64,000 bases of DNA from Polytrichum commune. Taxonomy: Eukaryota; Streptophyta; Polytrichopsida; Polytrichales; Polytrichaceae. Position 1 is the stretch's first letter; each line of letters starts with the position of its first letter. This document shows, one piece after another, positions 11,113 to 21,935 of this stretch. The DNA lies in the NCBI GenBank assembly GCA_950295325.1, contig OX485803.1:44531554-44595553 (forward strand), in the 5' to 3' direction. Position numbers and translations under genes: made by a program. The notes under the pieces were generated by a model. The model worked only from the letters and a program-made list of their open reading frames with translations, did no database searches and had not been told where the DNA came from.

Positions 11113-11334
11113 CCCTGCCCAGAACGCTGCTTTATTGAGCCAAGGTTTCAAGTTGTCCTCTCTTGCAGGACTTTTGGGGAACCGGATAGCTTCACGATTG
11201 AAACTACCACTGTTCCATCACTTTAGCCAACGGACTTTATACTCTGGCTCCACAGCAGCTGTGGCAAAGAGTTGCAATTTCTCCAATGTCATCTCAATCT
11301 TCTTAGAATGATGGGCACTATAATGCCTAGTAAC
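11113..11334 (-). pseudogene. Exon of the ParB-like/methyltransferase gene with a TGA
   Basis: Bounded by TTTCAG and GTACGT, 222 bases, phase 0 on both sides. It encodes TRHYSAHHSKKIEMTLEKLQ, YKVRWLK, then TGA at 11218-11220, and PWLNKAAFWAG. The stop is one of at least four in this gene. Confidence 0.6.
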
Positions 11335-11456
11335 CTGAAACAAATGTCATCAAAATAGTAGGCGGAGTAAATTTGATCATGTATTCCGAGAAAGTGTTGC
11401 AATGAATGCGAGCAATACCGAAGGTATAATTCCGAAGGTGGTGACAAGAAAATTAC

Positions 11457-11645
11457 CTCCTCCAGGAACTGTTTTCCAAGGGCCGGGTTTGCGATTGATT
11501 GTTGCTTGTTAAACTTGTGCCCAAGTTCCTCAATCGTCTTCTTTACCACAGCGTCCAATATTTCACTCAACCCGTTCTATGACTGTTCCTCTGGAGGCAC
11601 TTCCTCCTTGTAAATCTGGGCTGCCTCATCTACCGCGTTGGCTAT
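11457..11645 (-). pseudogene. Exon of the ParB-like/methyltransferase gene with a TAG
   Basis: It encodes IANAVDEAAQIYKEEVPPEE, a TAG at 11577-11579, then SEILDAVVKKTIEELGHKF. Phase 0 at both borders. The helical, charged composition suggests a linker or DNA-binding helical region, but no family is recognised. Confidence 0.55.
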
Positions 11646-11734
11646 CTTTTACTGAACATATATTCCCAATTGTTAGATCATGACTAAAAGTAATGAATGC
11701 AAAGAAGATGGTTGGGGAATTTGGAGTGCCTTAC

Positions 11735-11917
11735 ATTGAAAATGAAGGACACCATAAGATCATAGGTCAGCGGGTACCAAGGGCTCTTGGGGCCTCTGCT
11801 CTTGCTCGCATGGTATTGCTCCTTGGTCAATAGCAGCTGGTAGTAGCTAAGATCATACAAACCGTATTTTTGAATGCAGTGTAGAGTGTCTACCAGGCTA
11901 GTTTTAACGTGGGCGGT
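11735..11917 (-). pseudogene. Exon of the ParB-like/methyltransferase gene
   Basis: It encodes TAHVKTSLVDTLHCIQKYGL, YYQLLLTKEQYHASK and YDLMVSFIFN, with acceptor CCAG and donor GTAAGG. It follows the ParB-like exon directly, but the join is one base out of phase. An ancestral AAG|GTAAGT donor that lost a G would explain it. Confidence 0.55.
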
Positions 11918-12007
11918 CTGGTTTGCCATATTGCAGTTGAGACAAATGTAATTAGGTGCAAATGAACAAATGAAGGAAAATATGATTTGAAAAAATATCA
12001 TACTTAC

Positions 12008-12744
12008 TTGTTGATGTCGTGCATTGCGTTAAGAACGTCCCCACGTCCACCCGTTGTGTCGAGGACGACACATTCTGGGCAACCATTCTTCTCGTACCAG
12101 AGTCTTTCGTCCTTGTGATCTGATTCAATACACTCTTTCCACGCAAACAAGCGGTGGTTCCCATCATACACGAATAACATACATCCACTGAGGCTCATCA
12201 AGTCCTTATCCGCGCGCAAAAGTGACTCAAACTTATCATTTTCTGCATTCCATAGCTCTCCCCATTCACGCCTGTCTTTCGCAAAAATGAATCGATTATC
12301 TCCAGACTCATTTGTAGTAGACACATACAAAGTGGCAGACCCAGCTCGGTATCCAAATTGAAATGCCGCCATGAGCTTTGTAACGTCGCTGCGGAGGGTT
12401 GGGCGAACCAATGGCATGTGAATCAACCTACAGAGGGGGATTCTCATAGAGGATTTTTCGACCGGTTGTATCCTCATACCCTCAACAATTGAGAAGCTAT
12501 CTTTCTTTAAATTGTGGCAAATCCGATACTCCATTGCACGAACACCCACATCCGACTCTTCAGGTGAGCCGCACAGTGTCATCCCAGGTGTCCGCGGCTC
12601 ACTACTACCTGGTGTAAGTCCAGTACGTTCAGCACATGACAACGGAGACCCTTGCTCCCTATGCTCCTCAACACTAAGGGATGATCCAACGCCAATACGA
12701 ACCCCAACATCCAGAGACTCTCCATCCGCATCCATCTCAACGAT
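12008..12744 (-). pseudogene. ParB/sulfiredoxin-like exon
   Basis: After an acidic, Gly/Ser-rich N-terminus, this open exon encodes PLCRLIHMPLVRPT, DVTKLMAAFQFGYRAG and FVYDGNHRLFAWKECI, then CPECVVLDTT and a C-terminal NAMHDIN. The spacing (helix, conserved turn with G.HR..A, then a hydrophobic strand) follows the ParB N-terminal/sulfiredoxin-like fold, where this motif binds nucleotide (CTP or ATP). No stop interrupts this exon. Motif-level recognition only. A profile search is needed to separate ParB, Srx and DUF262-like variants. Confidence 0.55.
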
Positions 12745-12789
12745 CTGATGAGAGGTAATTATTTGAAAAAATGAGAAGCATTCAAATGA

Positions 12790-15700
12790 AGAAAGCTAAC
12801 CAAAATCCTTCAGACCTAACTAAGACCACATTTCAATCAACCCCCTAGTTCAGTTAGCCGCAAATAAAAACATTTCAGACCTCATTCAGGCCACATTTCA
12901 GTCAGCCCCCTAGTTCAGATAGCCAAAATCCCAAAATTTCAGAGGCTCTCAAGTTCGTTTTTGATGCTATGTCGGATCCGACAAGGCCTTTTAGGCCTCA
13001 CCTCAGACCTCCCAAACCAGGACCCCGAAATGAGTTGGCCATAAACTTGAATACTTCAGACCTAACTAAGACCACATATCAGTCAACCCCCTTACAAAGT
13101 TAGCCACAAAATAAACATTTCAGTCCTCATTTAGACCTAACTAAGACCACATATCAGTCAACGCCCTTCCAGAGTTAGCCACAAAATAAACATTTCAGGC
13201 CACATTCATACCTAACTAAGACCACATATCAGTCAACCCCCTTACAGAGTTAGCCACAAACAAAAACATTTCAGACCTCATTCAGGCCACATTACAGTCA
13301 GCCCCCTAGTTCAGATAGCCAAAATTCCAAAATTACAGAGGCTCTCAAGTTCGTTTCTGATGCTATGTCGGATCCGACATACCTCTTTAGGGCTAATCTC
13401 AGACCTAGCAAACCAGTACCCCTAAATGATTTGGCCAGAAATTTGATTATTTCAGACCTAACTAAGGCCACATTTCAGTCGACCCCCTAGTTCACTTAGC
13501 CAAAATACTAAATTTTCAGAGGCTCTCAAGTTCGTTTCTGATGCTCTGTCGGATCCAACAAGGCCTTTTAGGCCTCACCTCAGACCTCGCAAACCAGTAC
13601 CCCTAAATGAGTTGGCCAGAAATTTGAATACTTCAGACCTAACTAAGACCACATATCAGTCAACCCCCTTACATAGTAGTTAGCCACAAAATAAACATTT
13701 CAGGCCACATTCATACCTAACTAAGACCACATATCAGTCAACCCCTTACAGAGTTAGCCACAAACTAAAACATTTCAGACCTCATTCAGGCCACATTACA
13801 GTCAACCCCCTAGTTGAGATAGCCAAAATCCTAAAATTTTAGAGGTTCTCAAGTTCGTTTCTGATGCTATGTCGGATCCGACATACCCCTTTAGGCCTAA
13901 CCTCAGACCTAGCAAACCAATACCCCTAAATGAGTTGGCCAGAAATTTGATTATTTCATACCTAACTAAGGCCACATTTCAGTCGACCCCCTAGTTCACT
14001 TAGCCACAAATAAATACATATCAGACCTCATTCAGGCCACATTACAGTCAGCCCCCTAGTTCACATAGCCAAAATCTTAAAATTACAGAGGCTCTCAAGT
14101 TCGTTTATGATGCTATGTCGGATCCGACATACCCCTTTAGGCCTAACCTCAAACATAGCAAACCAGTACCCCTAAATGAGTTGGCCAAAAATTTGATTAT
14201 TTCAGACCTAACTAAGGCCACATTTCAGTCGACCCCCTAGTTCACTTAGCCACAAATAAATACATATCAGACCTCATTCAGGCCACATTACAGTCAGCCC
14301 CCTAGTTCACATAGCCAAAATCTTAAAATTACAGAGGCTCTCAAGTTCGTTTCCGATGCTATGTCGGATCCGACAAGGCCTTTTAGGCCTCACCTCAGAC
14401 CTCCCAAACCAGGACCCCGAAATGAGTTGGCCATAAACTTGAATACTTCAGACCTAACTAAGACCACATTTCAGTCAACCCCCTAGTTCAGATAGCCAAA
14501 ATCCTAAAATTTTTGAGGTTCTCAAGTTCGTTTCTGATGTTATGTCGGATCCGACATACCCCTTTAGGCCTAACCTCAGACATAGCAAACCAGTACCCCT
14601 AAATGAGTTGGCCAGAAATTTGATTATTTCATACCTAACTAAGGCCACATTTCAGTCGACCCCTAGTTCACTTAGCCACAAATACTAAAATTTCAGAGGC
14701 TCTCAAGTTCGTTTCCGATGCTTTGTCGGATCCGACAAAGCCTTTTAGGCCTCACCTCAGACCTCGCAAACCAGTACCCCGAAATGAGTTGGCCACAAAA
14801 TTTGATTATTTCAGACCTAACTAAGACCACATTTCAGTCAACCCCCTTACAGAGTTAGCCACAAAATAAACATTTCAAACCTCATTCAGACCTAACTAAG
14901 ACCACATTTTAGTCAACCCCCTAGTTCAGCTAGCCACAAATAAATACATATCAGACCTCATTGAGGCCACATTTCAGTCAGCCCCCTAGTTCAGATAGCC
15001 AAAATCCCAAAATTTCAGACCTCATTCAGCCCACAGTTCAGTCAGCCCCCTAGTTCAGATAGCCAAAATACTAAAATTTCAGAGGCTCTCAAGTTCGTTT
15101 CTGATGCTCTGTCGGATCCAACAAGGCCTTTTAGGCCTCACCTCAGACCTCGCAAACCAATACCCTAAAATGAGTTGGCCACAAAATTTGATTATTTCAG
15201 ACCTAACTAAGACCACATTTCAGTCAACCCCCTAGTTCAGCTAGCCACAAATAAATACATATCAGACCTCATTCAGGCCACATTTCAGTCAGCCCCTTAG
15301 TTCAGATAGCCAAAATCCCAAAATTTCAGACCTCATTCAGCCCACAGTTCAGTCAGCCCCCTAGTTCAGATAGCCAAAATACTAAAATTTCAGAGGCTCT
15401 CAAGTTCGTTTCTGATGCTCTGTCGGATCCGACAAGGCCTTTTAGGCCTCACCTCAGACCTCGCAAACCAGTACCCCTAAATGAGTTGGCCAGAAATTTG
15501 AATCCTTCAGACCTAACTAAGACCACATTTCAGTCGACCCCCTTACAGAGTTAGCCACAAACAAAAACATTTCATACCTCATTCAGGCCACATTTCAGTC
15601 AACCCCCTAGTTTAGATAGCCACAACATAAACATTTCAGACCTCAACTGACCTCTCACAGTCTTGCCCCTTGCAGACATAGCCAAAATCCTAAAATGTCA

Positions 15701-16330
15701 GAGGTTCTCAAGTTGGACAAGCCCTTTAGGCCTCGGCTCGGACGTAGCAAATTAAGAACCCTAAATGAGTTAGCCACAAATTTGATCATTTCGGACCTCA
15801 CTAAGACCACATTTCAGTCAACCCCTTGATTGAGTTAGCCACAAAACAAACATTTCAGACCTCACATTCGACCTCTCACAGTCTTGCCCCTTACAGAGTT
15901 AGCCACAAATAAAAATATTTCCGAGGTTCTCAGTTTCGCTTCAAATCCTCTTTCGGATCCGACAGGCCCTTTCGCCCTCACCTCAGACCTAGCAAACTAG
16001 GACCCCTAAATGAGTTAGCCACAAAATTTAATTCTTTCAGACATCACTCAGACCACATTTCAGTACAACCCCGAAATGATTTAACCAAAAAAAAGCATTT
16101 CATACCTCACGCACACCACATTTCATTACAACTTATAGTTGAGTTAGCCACAAAATTAAACATTTCAGAACTCACTCTGACCTCTCACAATTGATTCCCT
16201 TAATGAGTTACCCACAAAATCAAACATTTTGTATCTCACTTCGGACCTCTCACGGTACAACCCCTAAATGAGCTAGCCATAAATCAAACCATTTGCGAGG
16301 TTCTTAATCTGGCTACCCAGGGTCTCTCAC
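12790..16330. repeat. Satellite array 2 inside the first intron
   Basis: About 3.5 kb of the same degenerate satellite as at 9290-10770. Units carry TTTCAGACCTAACTAAGACC and CATTTCAGTCAACCCC, with a spacer CTCTCAAGTTCGTTTCTGAT leading to TGTCGGATCCGACA and then AGGCCTTTTAGGCCTCA. A higher-order repeat of about 180-500 bp can be followed by the palindrome. The array occupies most of the intron between the exons ending at 16649 and beginning at 12744. Confidence 0.9.
12970..15964. repeat. Recurrent 14-bp palindrome TGTCGGATCCGACA
   Basis: Perfect copies begin at 12970, 13366, 13870, 14116, 14362, 14543, 14724 and 15421. One-base variants begin at 13547, 15110 and 15951. Outside this array, one perfect copy lies at 10141 and a variant at 9660. 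The core contains GGATCC and GATC. Most are followed within a few bases by a second palindrome, GGCCTTTTAGGCC or a variant. Function unknown. Confidence 0.85.
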
Positions 16331-16648
16331 CTTAGACCTCTCCACGGGGCGACCACTGCCCTTCCTTTGAGTCTCTCCCCCTCTCCAGATCGTGGCTGCA
16401 ACCCTGAGCGCTGAGTGAGATCCTCGTATGCGGAGGAAAATCCTATTTCATAGTTCCTTGTAATGAGGGGAACGATGGTAGGTTACTGCCGCGGCATTTT
16501 TGTTCCCTTCCACTTCCGACTGTCTCATTGTGACCACCCTTTGCATGGTGAGTGCTTCGTCGGGCCCACACTTGCTGCGTTCTCTAGCTCACGAAGACAA
16601 CCCCTAATTTCTAGTGCATATATGTTAACATCGACTTGAGGTTCATAC

Positions 16649-16954
16649 CTGGGTCTCGCAAATTCTTGATAGATCATGTGATATTTGGAACTCCACTTTT
16701 TTTATCGTACCCACTCCAGCTCCCTTGCTAGCAATATCTTCACCTCTGTAAGTTTGGCTTGTCTTAATACGAGACCTTGACCTTGTGCGGTCTGGGGTGC
16801 ATTCCAATGCCTTCACTGTGCTGTTTAAGCTATCATATCGTTGTTTCTCTTGTCTCATCCTAGATGCAACTATTTGCTTCCTGCTTGAGAAAACTGCCTT
16901 CCTCCTCCTCTTCGCCTTTGGTTTCACTAACTCTATCAGTGAAGACCCTGTCAT
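16649..16954 (-). pseudogene. First exon of the ParB-like/methyltransferase gene
   Basis: The ATG at 16954 starts MTGSSLIELVKPKAKRRRKA, a basic stretch likely to direct nuclear import, followed by further Lys/Arg-rich sequence. It ends ICETQ at a clear donor (CAG|GTATGA). Phase 0 matches the acceptor at 12744 across a 3.9-kb intron. An upstream stop in the same frame supports the start. Confidence 0.5.
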
Positions 16955-17725
16955 GTAACTGAACCGGCTTCGCAAATTCTACACCTCCCTCCTTTGTGAA
17001 CATCACTCTATCAATGTATGTGTTTCGTGTGGATTACATCCGCACTAATACTCCATCCCATAATCTCGTTATCATAATGTGGATATGTTTTGATTACAAT
17101 CAAGTTGCTATAAACATATAAAGAATCATAAAAAGAAACACTTATAGAATGAACAAGGATGATTAATAACATTTATCGAAATAATCCAAAAAATATATAA
17201 ACATGAAGAACATCATGTTTTCTAAAAATAAAAATAAAAGTACAAATGATAATACATAAGTCAAACTAAACTAATTGTAAAAAATAATGTATATAGCCAT
17301 AACTTTATGAGACTCTTCCAACTAAACCAACCTATTCTAGCTTCTCCTTAAACGTGTATGCTCTGCCCTTGCCCATTTCAATCCTCCACTAAAAAAGAAA
17401 CACTTTACTTTAGGGTGTCCCTTATATCCAGTAAATGGTTCACGTGGTCTCTGGTTTATTTATTAGAACGTCACTCGGCATCCAACCTCATGTTTGTTAT
17501 TAATATATCTAATTTGGATTGGCATATGATCATGACTAACTTAAGTAATTGCTCCAATGCATTTTCAATTTTAATTCAAATTGCTCCGCCGTCTTTCATA
17601 GATTCCATTTTGCCATGGCCTTCTAATCACAACACTATATACACCGCCCCACTTTCAACTCACTTTAAGTCCATTGCCCATTTGGCCACTATCTTCTGTG
17701 AACTCGCATTTACAATCCTTCTACA
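16955..17725. promoter_or_regulatory. Divergent intergenic region of the transposon
   Basis: This ~770-bp gap separates two head-to-head genes and must hold both promoters. The part 17110-17340 matches the inner end of the pogo-type element at 27930-28090 (AACACTTATAGAAT, GATTAATAACATTTAT, AAAGTACAAATGATA, CTTCCAACTAAAC), so the promoter region has absorbed a decayed pogo copy or shares ancestry with it. No TATA box is assigned. Confidence 0.5.
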
Positions 17726-20700
17726 ATGGCCACCATCCGAGCACTGCACCATTCCATCCCGCTTATGATCCCTCTAGGAGATGATGGTCTAGCCAAAGTC
17801 GCAGAGTCGTTCCTTAGTTTGAGGTTTAGATTCCACCCAGACTCAATTCATGTCGAGGAAGAAGTCTTTAATGCTAATGGTGACTTGAGTCACACTGTCC
17901 TTCAGATATCATTTCGCAATGACGATGGTAGAGTTTGGTTCTTGCTCCCTGGAACGTACAAGGCCATAGGCGTCACCGAGTCGGATATGGCCACCACAAC
18001 TGTGTTGCTAACACCAGGTGTGTCCCTTACGTCCACCACGCAGGTTCTTCTTCTCGCGACGGTCAAGAAGGAGCCCGGCATCGAAGAGGTTACCTTGCTC
18101 AGTGACTCTGATGATGATCTGCCACCTGCCTCTGACGTTGCCTCACTTACCCCACCTCCATCGCAAGATCAGCCCTTCATCAATTCTCTAAGGATTCCAC
18201 AGTCGCCTACTGTAAGTCAACCATCTACTTCCAGACCCCCAGTTCACCCAGGTGTTTCTAAAGATCGTCCGAGTGTTGTCCACCACTTGAAGTTGTTTGC
18301 AACCCGACCAGGGTCCAAGAACATACTCAAGAAGATTGATTATGAATATGTTAGGCATGAGAAGGTTGACTACCTCCCATCTGTTTTTGACGGCGACGTC
18401 ATCTTTGAATTCCCTCCTCTCGGAGCTGATGCTCCCCATTCCCATGCTAGACTCATGTTCGGAATGGACAAGCGTTTCGACGGTCATGCTTGGTGTAGGA
18501 CAAAGACGTCTAATATTACCAATGATCTCGGCTTGACCTTCCGGTCCTCATGTTGTGTTGGCCATCTCCGTTGTGATAACAAGGGATGTGATTATCTCAA
18601 CCGCCCCAATCGAGCCACTGACGTCAACGAGACCGAATGGGAAGGCTGTACCGCCTCACCCTACTCCGTAGGAGTTGATCCCCCATCTGGGTCATCTCTC
18701 GTTTGTAAGGTCTGTAAGACACCACCCTATTGTCTTGATACTTGCCAAGCTAAGATGTACTATGTTTTTGGCAAAGGTGACATGACCCGTGCATGCATCC
18801 ATATGGGTCATCACCATCACCCCGTTTCGCAAGGTGTATGTAGAGAGTCTAAGGTCGAAAATCATGATCTCATTGGTAGAGAGGTTGAGAGGACTCCCAC
18901 CGCCACCAACTCTGCGATTGCTTTGGCTGCAAGTAAAGAGTTCCTTGCCAAGTATCTTCTACGCACGGGTGATGATCCCAATAAAGTTATGGACCTTGAG
19001 TCCATGAAGTTTGTCATGGACAGGTACCAACACCTCAGCACCCCTAGTATTCGAAACACAGTCACTTCCTTCAAGCGCATTGGGCGAGGGGGGATCATTG
19101 ACAGCATCACCGGACTCAGAGGTCATAGCAGTTGGCCCTATGTGCAAGAAAACAAATTCCCAGGCCAAGGAAAACTGTTGGAAAAAGTCTATGTATTCAA
19201 GATGTCCGAGGTGGGCCCTGGGTCTGGAGTTGACCTTGTCAGGAGAATGCAACCACACGGTGATTTGCAGGATGCTTGGGTCATGTTTGACCATGTCAAA
19301 CGTGTCAAGGGGTGGACAACCATGGCTTGCCATGTCTATGACTCGGCCTACTGCCGGGTTATGACTATTGCAATATGTGATATGCAGTATGAGGATGTCA
19401 CAGCGCAGAGCCTTCTTTGACATGGGCTCAATGAAGTTATGCACAGACATGGCATTGCTAAAGTTAACTTCAAAGGGTTCATGGCGGACAGTGCACAAGC
19501 CAATTGGAATGCAGTTAGGATTATCTATGGCAATGGTGATCCCAAGGTTCCTATGGAGTCTTGCGAGAGGACATGTCTATTGCATTGGACAGTGTCTATG
19601 GAGCGCCACACCGCCACCCACATCAAGCCCGACCTCCAACAACAACACAAGTTGTTATGCAAGCAGTACAAGGATGCCAAGACTCCCGAGCAGTCTGAGT
19701 CCCGTTATCTTGCCATCCGGGCTTGGTGGCTTTCCTCTGGAGCTGCATCCGAGGAAGGAATCAAGGACCTTGATACATGGCTTGCATTTTGGCACTTTCG
19801 TTACCGTCAATGGGGTGGTTTCATGCAACTAGTGAGTGTACCATCCACTTTCTATTTCGCTTTTTGGTGTCAATTTGTTTTTTGCCTATTAAGCCTCTTT
19901 TGTCATATGTTGTACATCTCCATAATACCAATATCAGTTTAGGCTTTTAGCCAGATTTTGTGCAAAGCGTACTCACTACATTTTATTGATTTCTCTCATA
20001 ATTTCACAGATTCCGAGTTGGCGGAGATGCCATCTTGCAACCTCTCTGAGATGGTCCACAACAAATGGCTTCAGCAGTCTCGAAACCGTGGCTCTAATCT
20101 ATATGTTGCCACCGTGGATGATTTCGTGAGGGCGTTCATGCAATGTACTAACTACTACGCCTACTTGAAGGTGATCGCTCTGGTATTGGCCCAGGAAAAG
20201 AAGAACTCCGCCTTCGTGCTGCACAACGATCCGGTGACGCCAAGAGAATTGTTGCAGCCCTCGAGCACATGCCTAGAGCAGAGCATTGGTGCACCCGCAA
20301 ACCCCAACTCGAAGGAGAGGAGGTCTTTGGCACCACCTAGCGCAAACTTGATATGCCCTTTGGTTTTGATAAGGATTCACATAGACCTGACAAGGTCAGT
20401 TTCTCTCATTCATGAGTGAGCACTAGGTCAACCAAAGCCCGTACTAATTCCGCCACACCATCAACCCTGCCCCTAACACAATCACCCAAGAAAGCGATTC
20501 CACAATGGGTCACCCACGTCAATAACATTCAGGAGACCCACTGCGATATCTCCAAGTGGCACATTTCTAGACTGCCCAAGATTTCCGCCAAGGCCTGCTT
20601 CGCCATGCAAGCTCGCACAAAGACCATGTGCACCCAGAAGATCGTTCAGCATGGTAAAAGTACTCCAGCTCCTACGTACACTGGCTACATGCGCGACTAC

Positions 20701-21406
20701 AAGAAGAACAAGGAATTCTTGACACAGTTCTTCTTCTGCAACGACGACATTGAGAGATGTGTCAAAGGCACTAGGAGGAAGTGGGTGCAGCACCGTCCGG
20801 ATGTCCCGGATGTCTGGCTTGTCCTCACTGGGACAAACCTCACTCTCCAGGAGGTTTTGGCCCTTGAAGACGGGGGATTCCAACTCCAGCAGCGTCAAGA
20901 TGTGTCACCCAGAAGGCTCTTCAGCGACTCCTCCAATGTTGCCTCGTCCATGGCCGAACTCCCTACCCCGGCCCAAGCCGATCAATACCCTACGCTCAAG
21001 TTTGGAAAGAAGATTCGGCGCAGTAACAACGGACCATGCGTCCAACAACGCAACAAGTGGGAGTCCGCCCTCAACGTCGAAGGACAAATCACCTCCGTCA
21101 CAATGATACCTCACCCAGGGATCGGGTGCATCATTCTCTTCCAGTCCCGAAAGAAGGCTAAGGTTGAGGAGTACCGTATCACTATCAGCACCTTCCCGTC
21201 GTGCACATGCCCGGATTTCGTGGAGATGTCAGCAAGAGCACTTGGGAAGCGGCAGTTGGGTAAACTGCAAGCACTTGTACTTCATCTTCCGTGTGACCTG
21301 CAACTTGGATCAATACCAAGAAACTTTCATTCATGCTCCGAGCCTTAGTTTCAATGAAGTGAAGCACCTCCTCGAAAGTGGCATCATGAAGCATGTGGGA
21401 CCTTAG
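17726..21406 (+). pseudogene. MULE-type transposase with SWIM zinc finger, disabled
   Basis: It cuts and joins transposon ends. Order: acidic/Pro-rich N-terminus; Cys/His-rich region (CCVGHLRCDNKGC, CKVC, GHHHHP); DDE core; SWIM finger. Proposed catalytic residues: Asp at 19340 (VYDSAY), Asp at 19487 (FMADSAQANWNAV) and Glu at 20048 (NLSEMVHNKW). The MULE-typical C..H is at 19574-19585. An intron of about 175 bases ends at 20009; using the donor at 19836 keeps frame. A second short intron probably lies at about 20394-20430. SWIM: CTC at 21202-21210 and CKH at 21266-21274, separated by a one-base insertion near 21258. Disabling changes: TGA at 19418 (likely from TGG), frame change near 20170, TAG at 20338, and the SWIM frameshift. 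It faces away from the ParB-like/methyltransferase gene. MULE assignment rests on the motif pattern, not a search. Confidence 0.75.
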
Positions 21407-21935
21407 CGTGGATACCTATAGGAGCTAGGCTGCCCCCCCCCCCTTATTTATAAGTTCACGCTAAGTATTTCCTATTGCGTTGAGTATACCATAGTATGAG
21501 TTCGCTCCGAAAATATCGCTGATATATCAGACCTATCATTATCTACATGATTTGAATTGTATTCGTTTCTAAATATTTATGGGTCTCTTCTTCCAACGGT
21601 AGTTTTAGATGTTATTGAATGGTACGAGTTTTGCTACTTTGCTTGAATGCTTGAATTTTATGACTTAGAATTTTCTCTTACGTTGTGACCTTAGCCTATG
21701 ATTAAGCGGCTCTCACCATAATATGGACAGTCAAAAGTTCCCTGGTTTAATTAGATCATGTCAACTAGTCTCTCTGAAAGGTACCCTAAAACAAAGTCTC
21801 TGTCCTTAAAGCCCTCAAAATTTGCACGGTAATAGGTCCATCGTTTTTACTAAAAAAATAGGTCCCACAATTTTCTATTTATATTTTCTAAATTTAGAAA
21901 TTTTATTACTATAATTGGAAAGTGTTGACTTTTTT

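Larger units (their letters stand above)
7287..16954 (-). pseudogene. ParB-like domain / DNA N4- or N6-methyltransferase fusion gene, about 9 exons, disabled
   Basis: Exons on the minus strand, inferred from GT/AG borders and frame: 16954-16649, 12744-12008, 11917-11735, 11645-11457, 11334-11113, 11028-10802, 9207-7961, 7870-7664 and 7549-7287 (about 1,190 residues). The start is the first ATG after an in-frame stop. Exon 1 is basic (KPKAKRRRKA, likely nuclear localisation). Exon 2 holds a ParB/sulfiredoxin-like motif (VYDGNHRLFAW). Exons 7-8 hold methyltransferase motifs. Several junctions (1/2, 3/4, 4/5, 5/6, 6/7) keep frame exactly, which supports one gene. Junctions 2/3, 7/8 and 8/9 are off by one base. 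In-frame stops lie at 11577, 11218, 8934 and 7726. The final exon is acidic. In bacteria and phages, ParB-like domains are often fused to DNA methyltransferases. I know of no characterised plant example. The gene lies inside the transposon, divergent from the transposase, so it is cargo or an accessory transposition gene. Confidence 0.65.

Noticed and set aside
17358-17768. Plus-strand frame just before the transposase
   Set aside because: It overlaps the transposase start in another frame and lacks motifs; most likely 5' leader.
18959-19498. Minus-strand frame opposite the transposase core
   Set aside because: Antisense shadow; the DDE residues and the continuous frame are on the plus strand.
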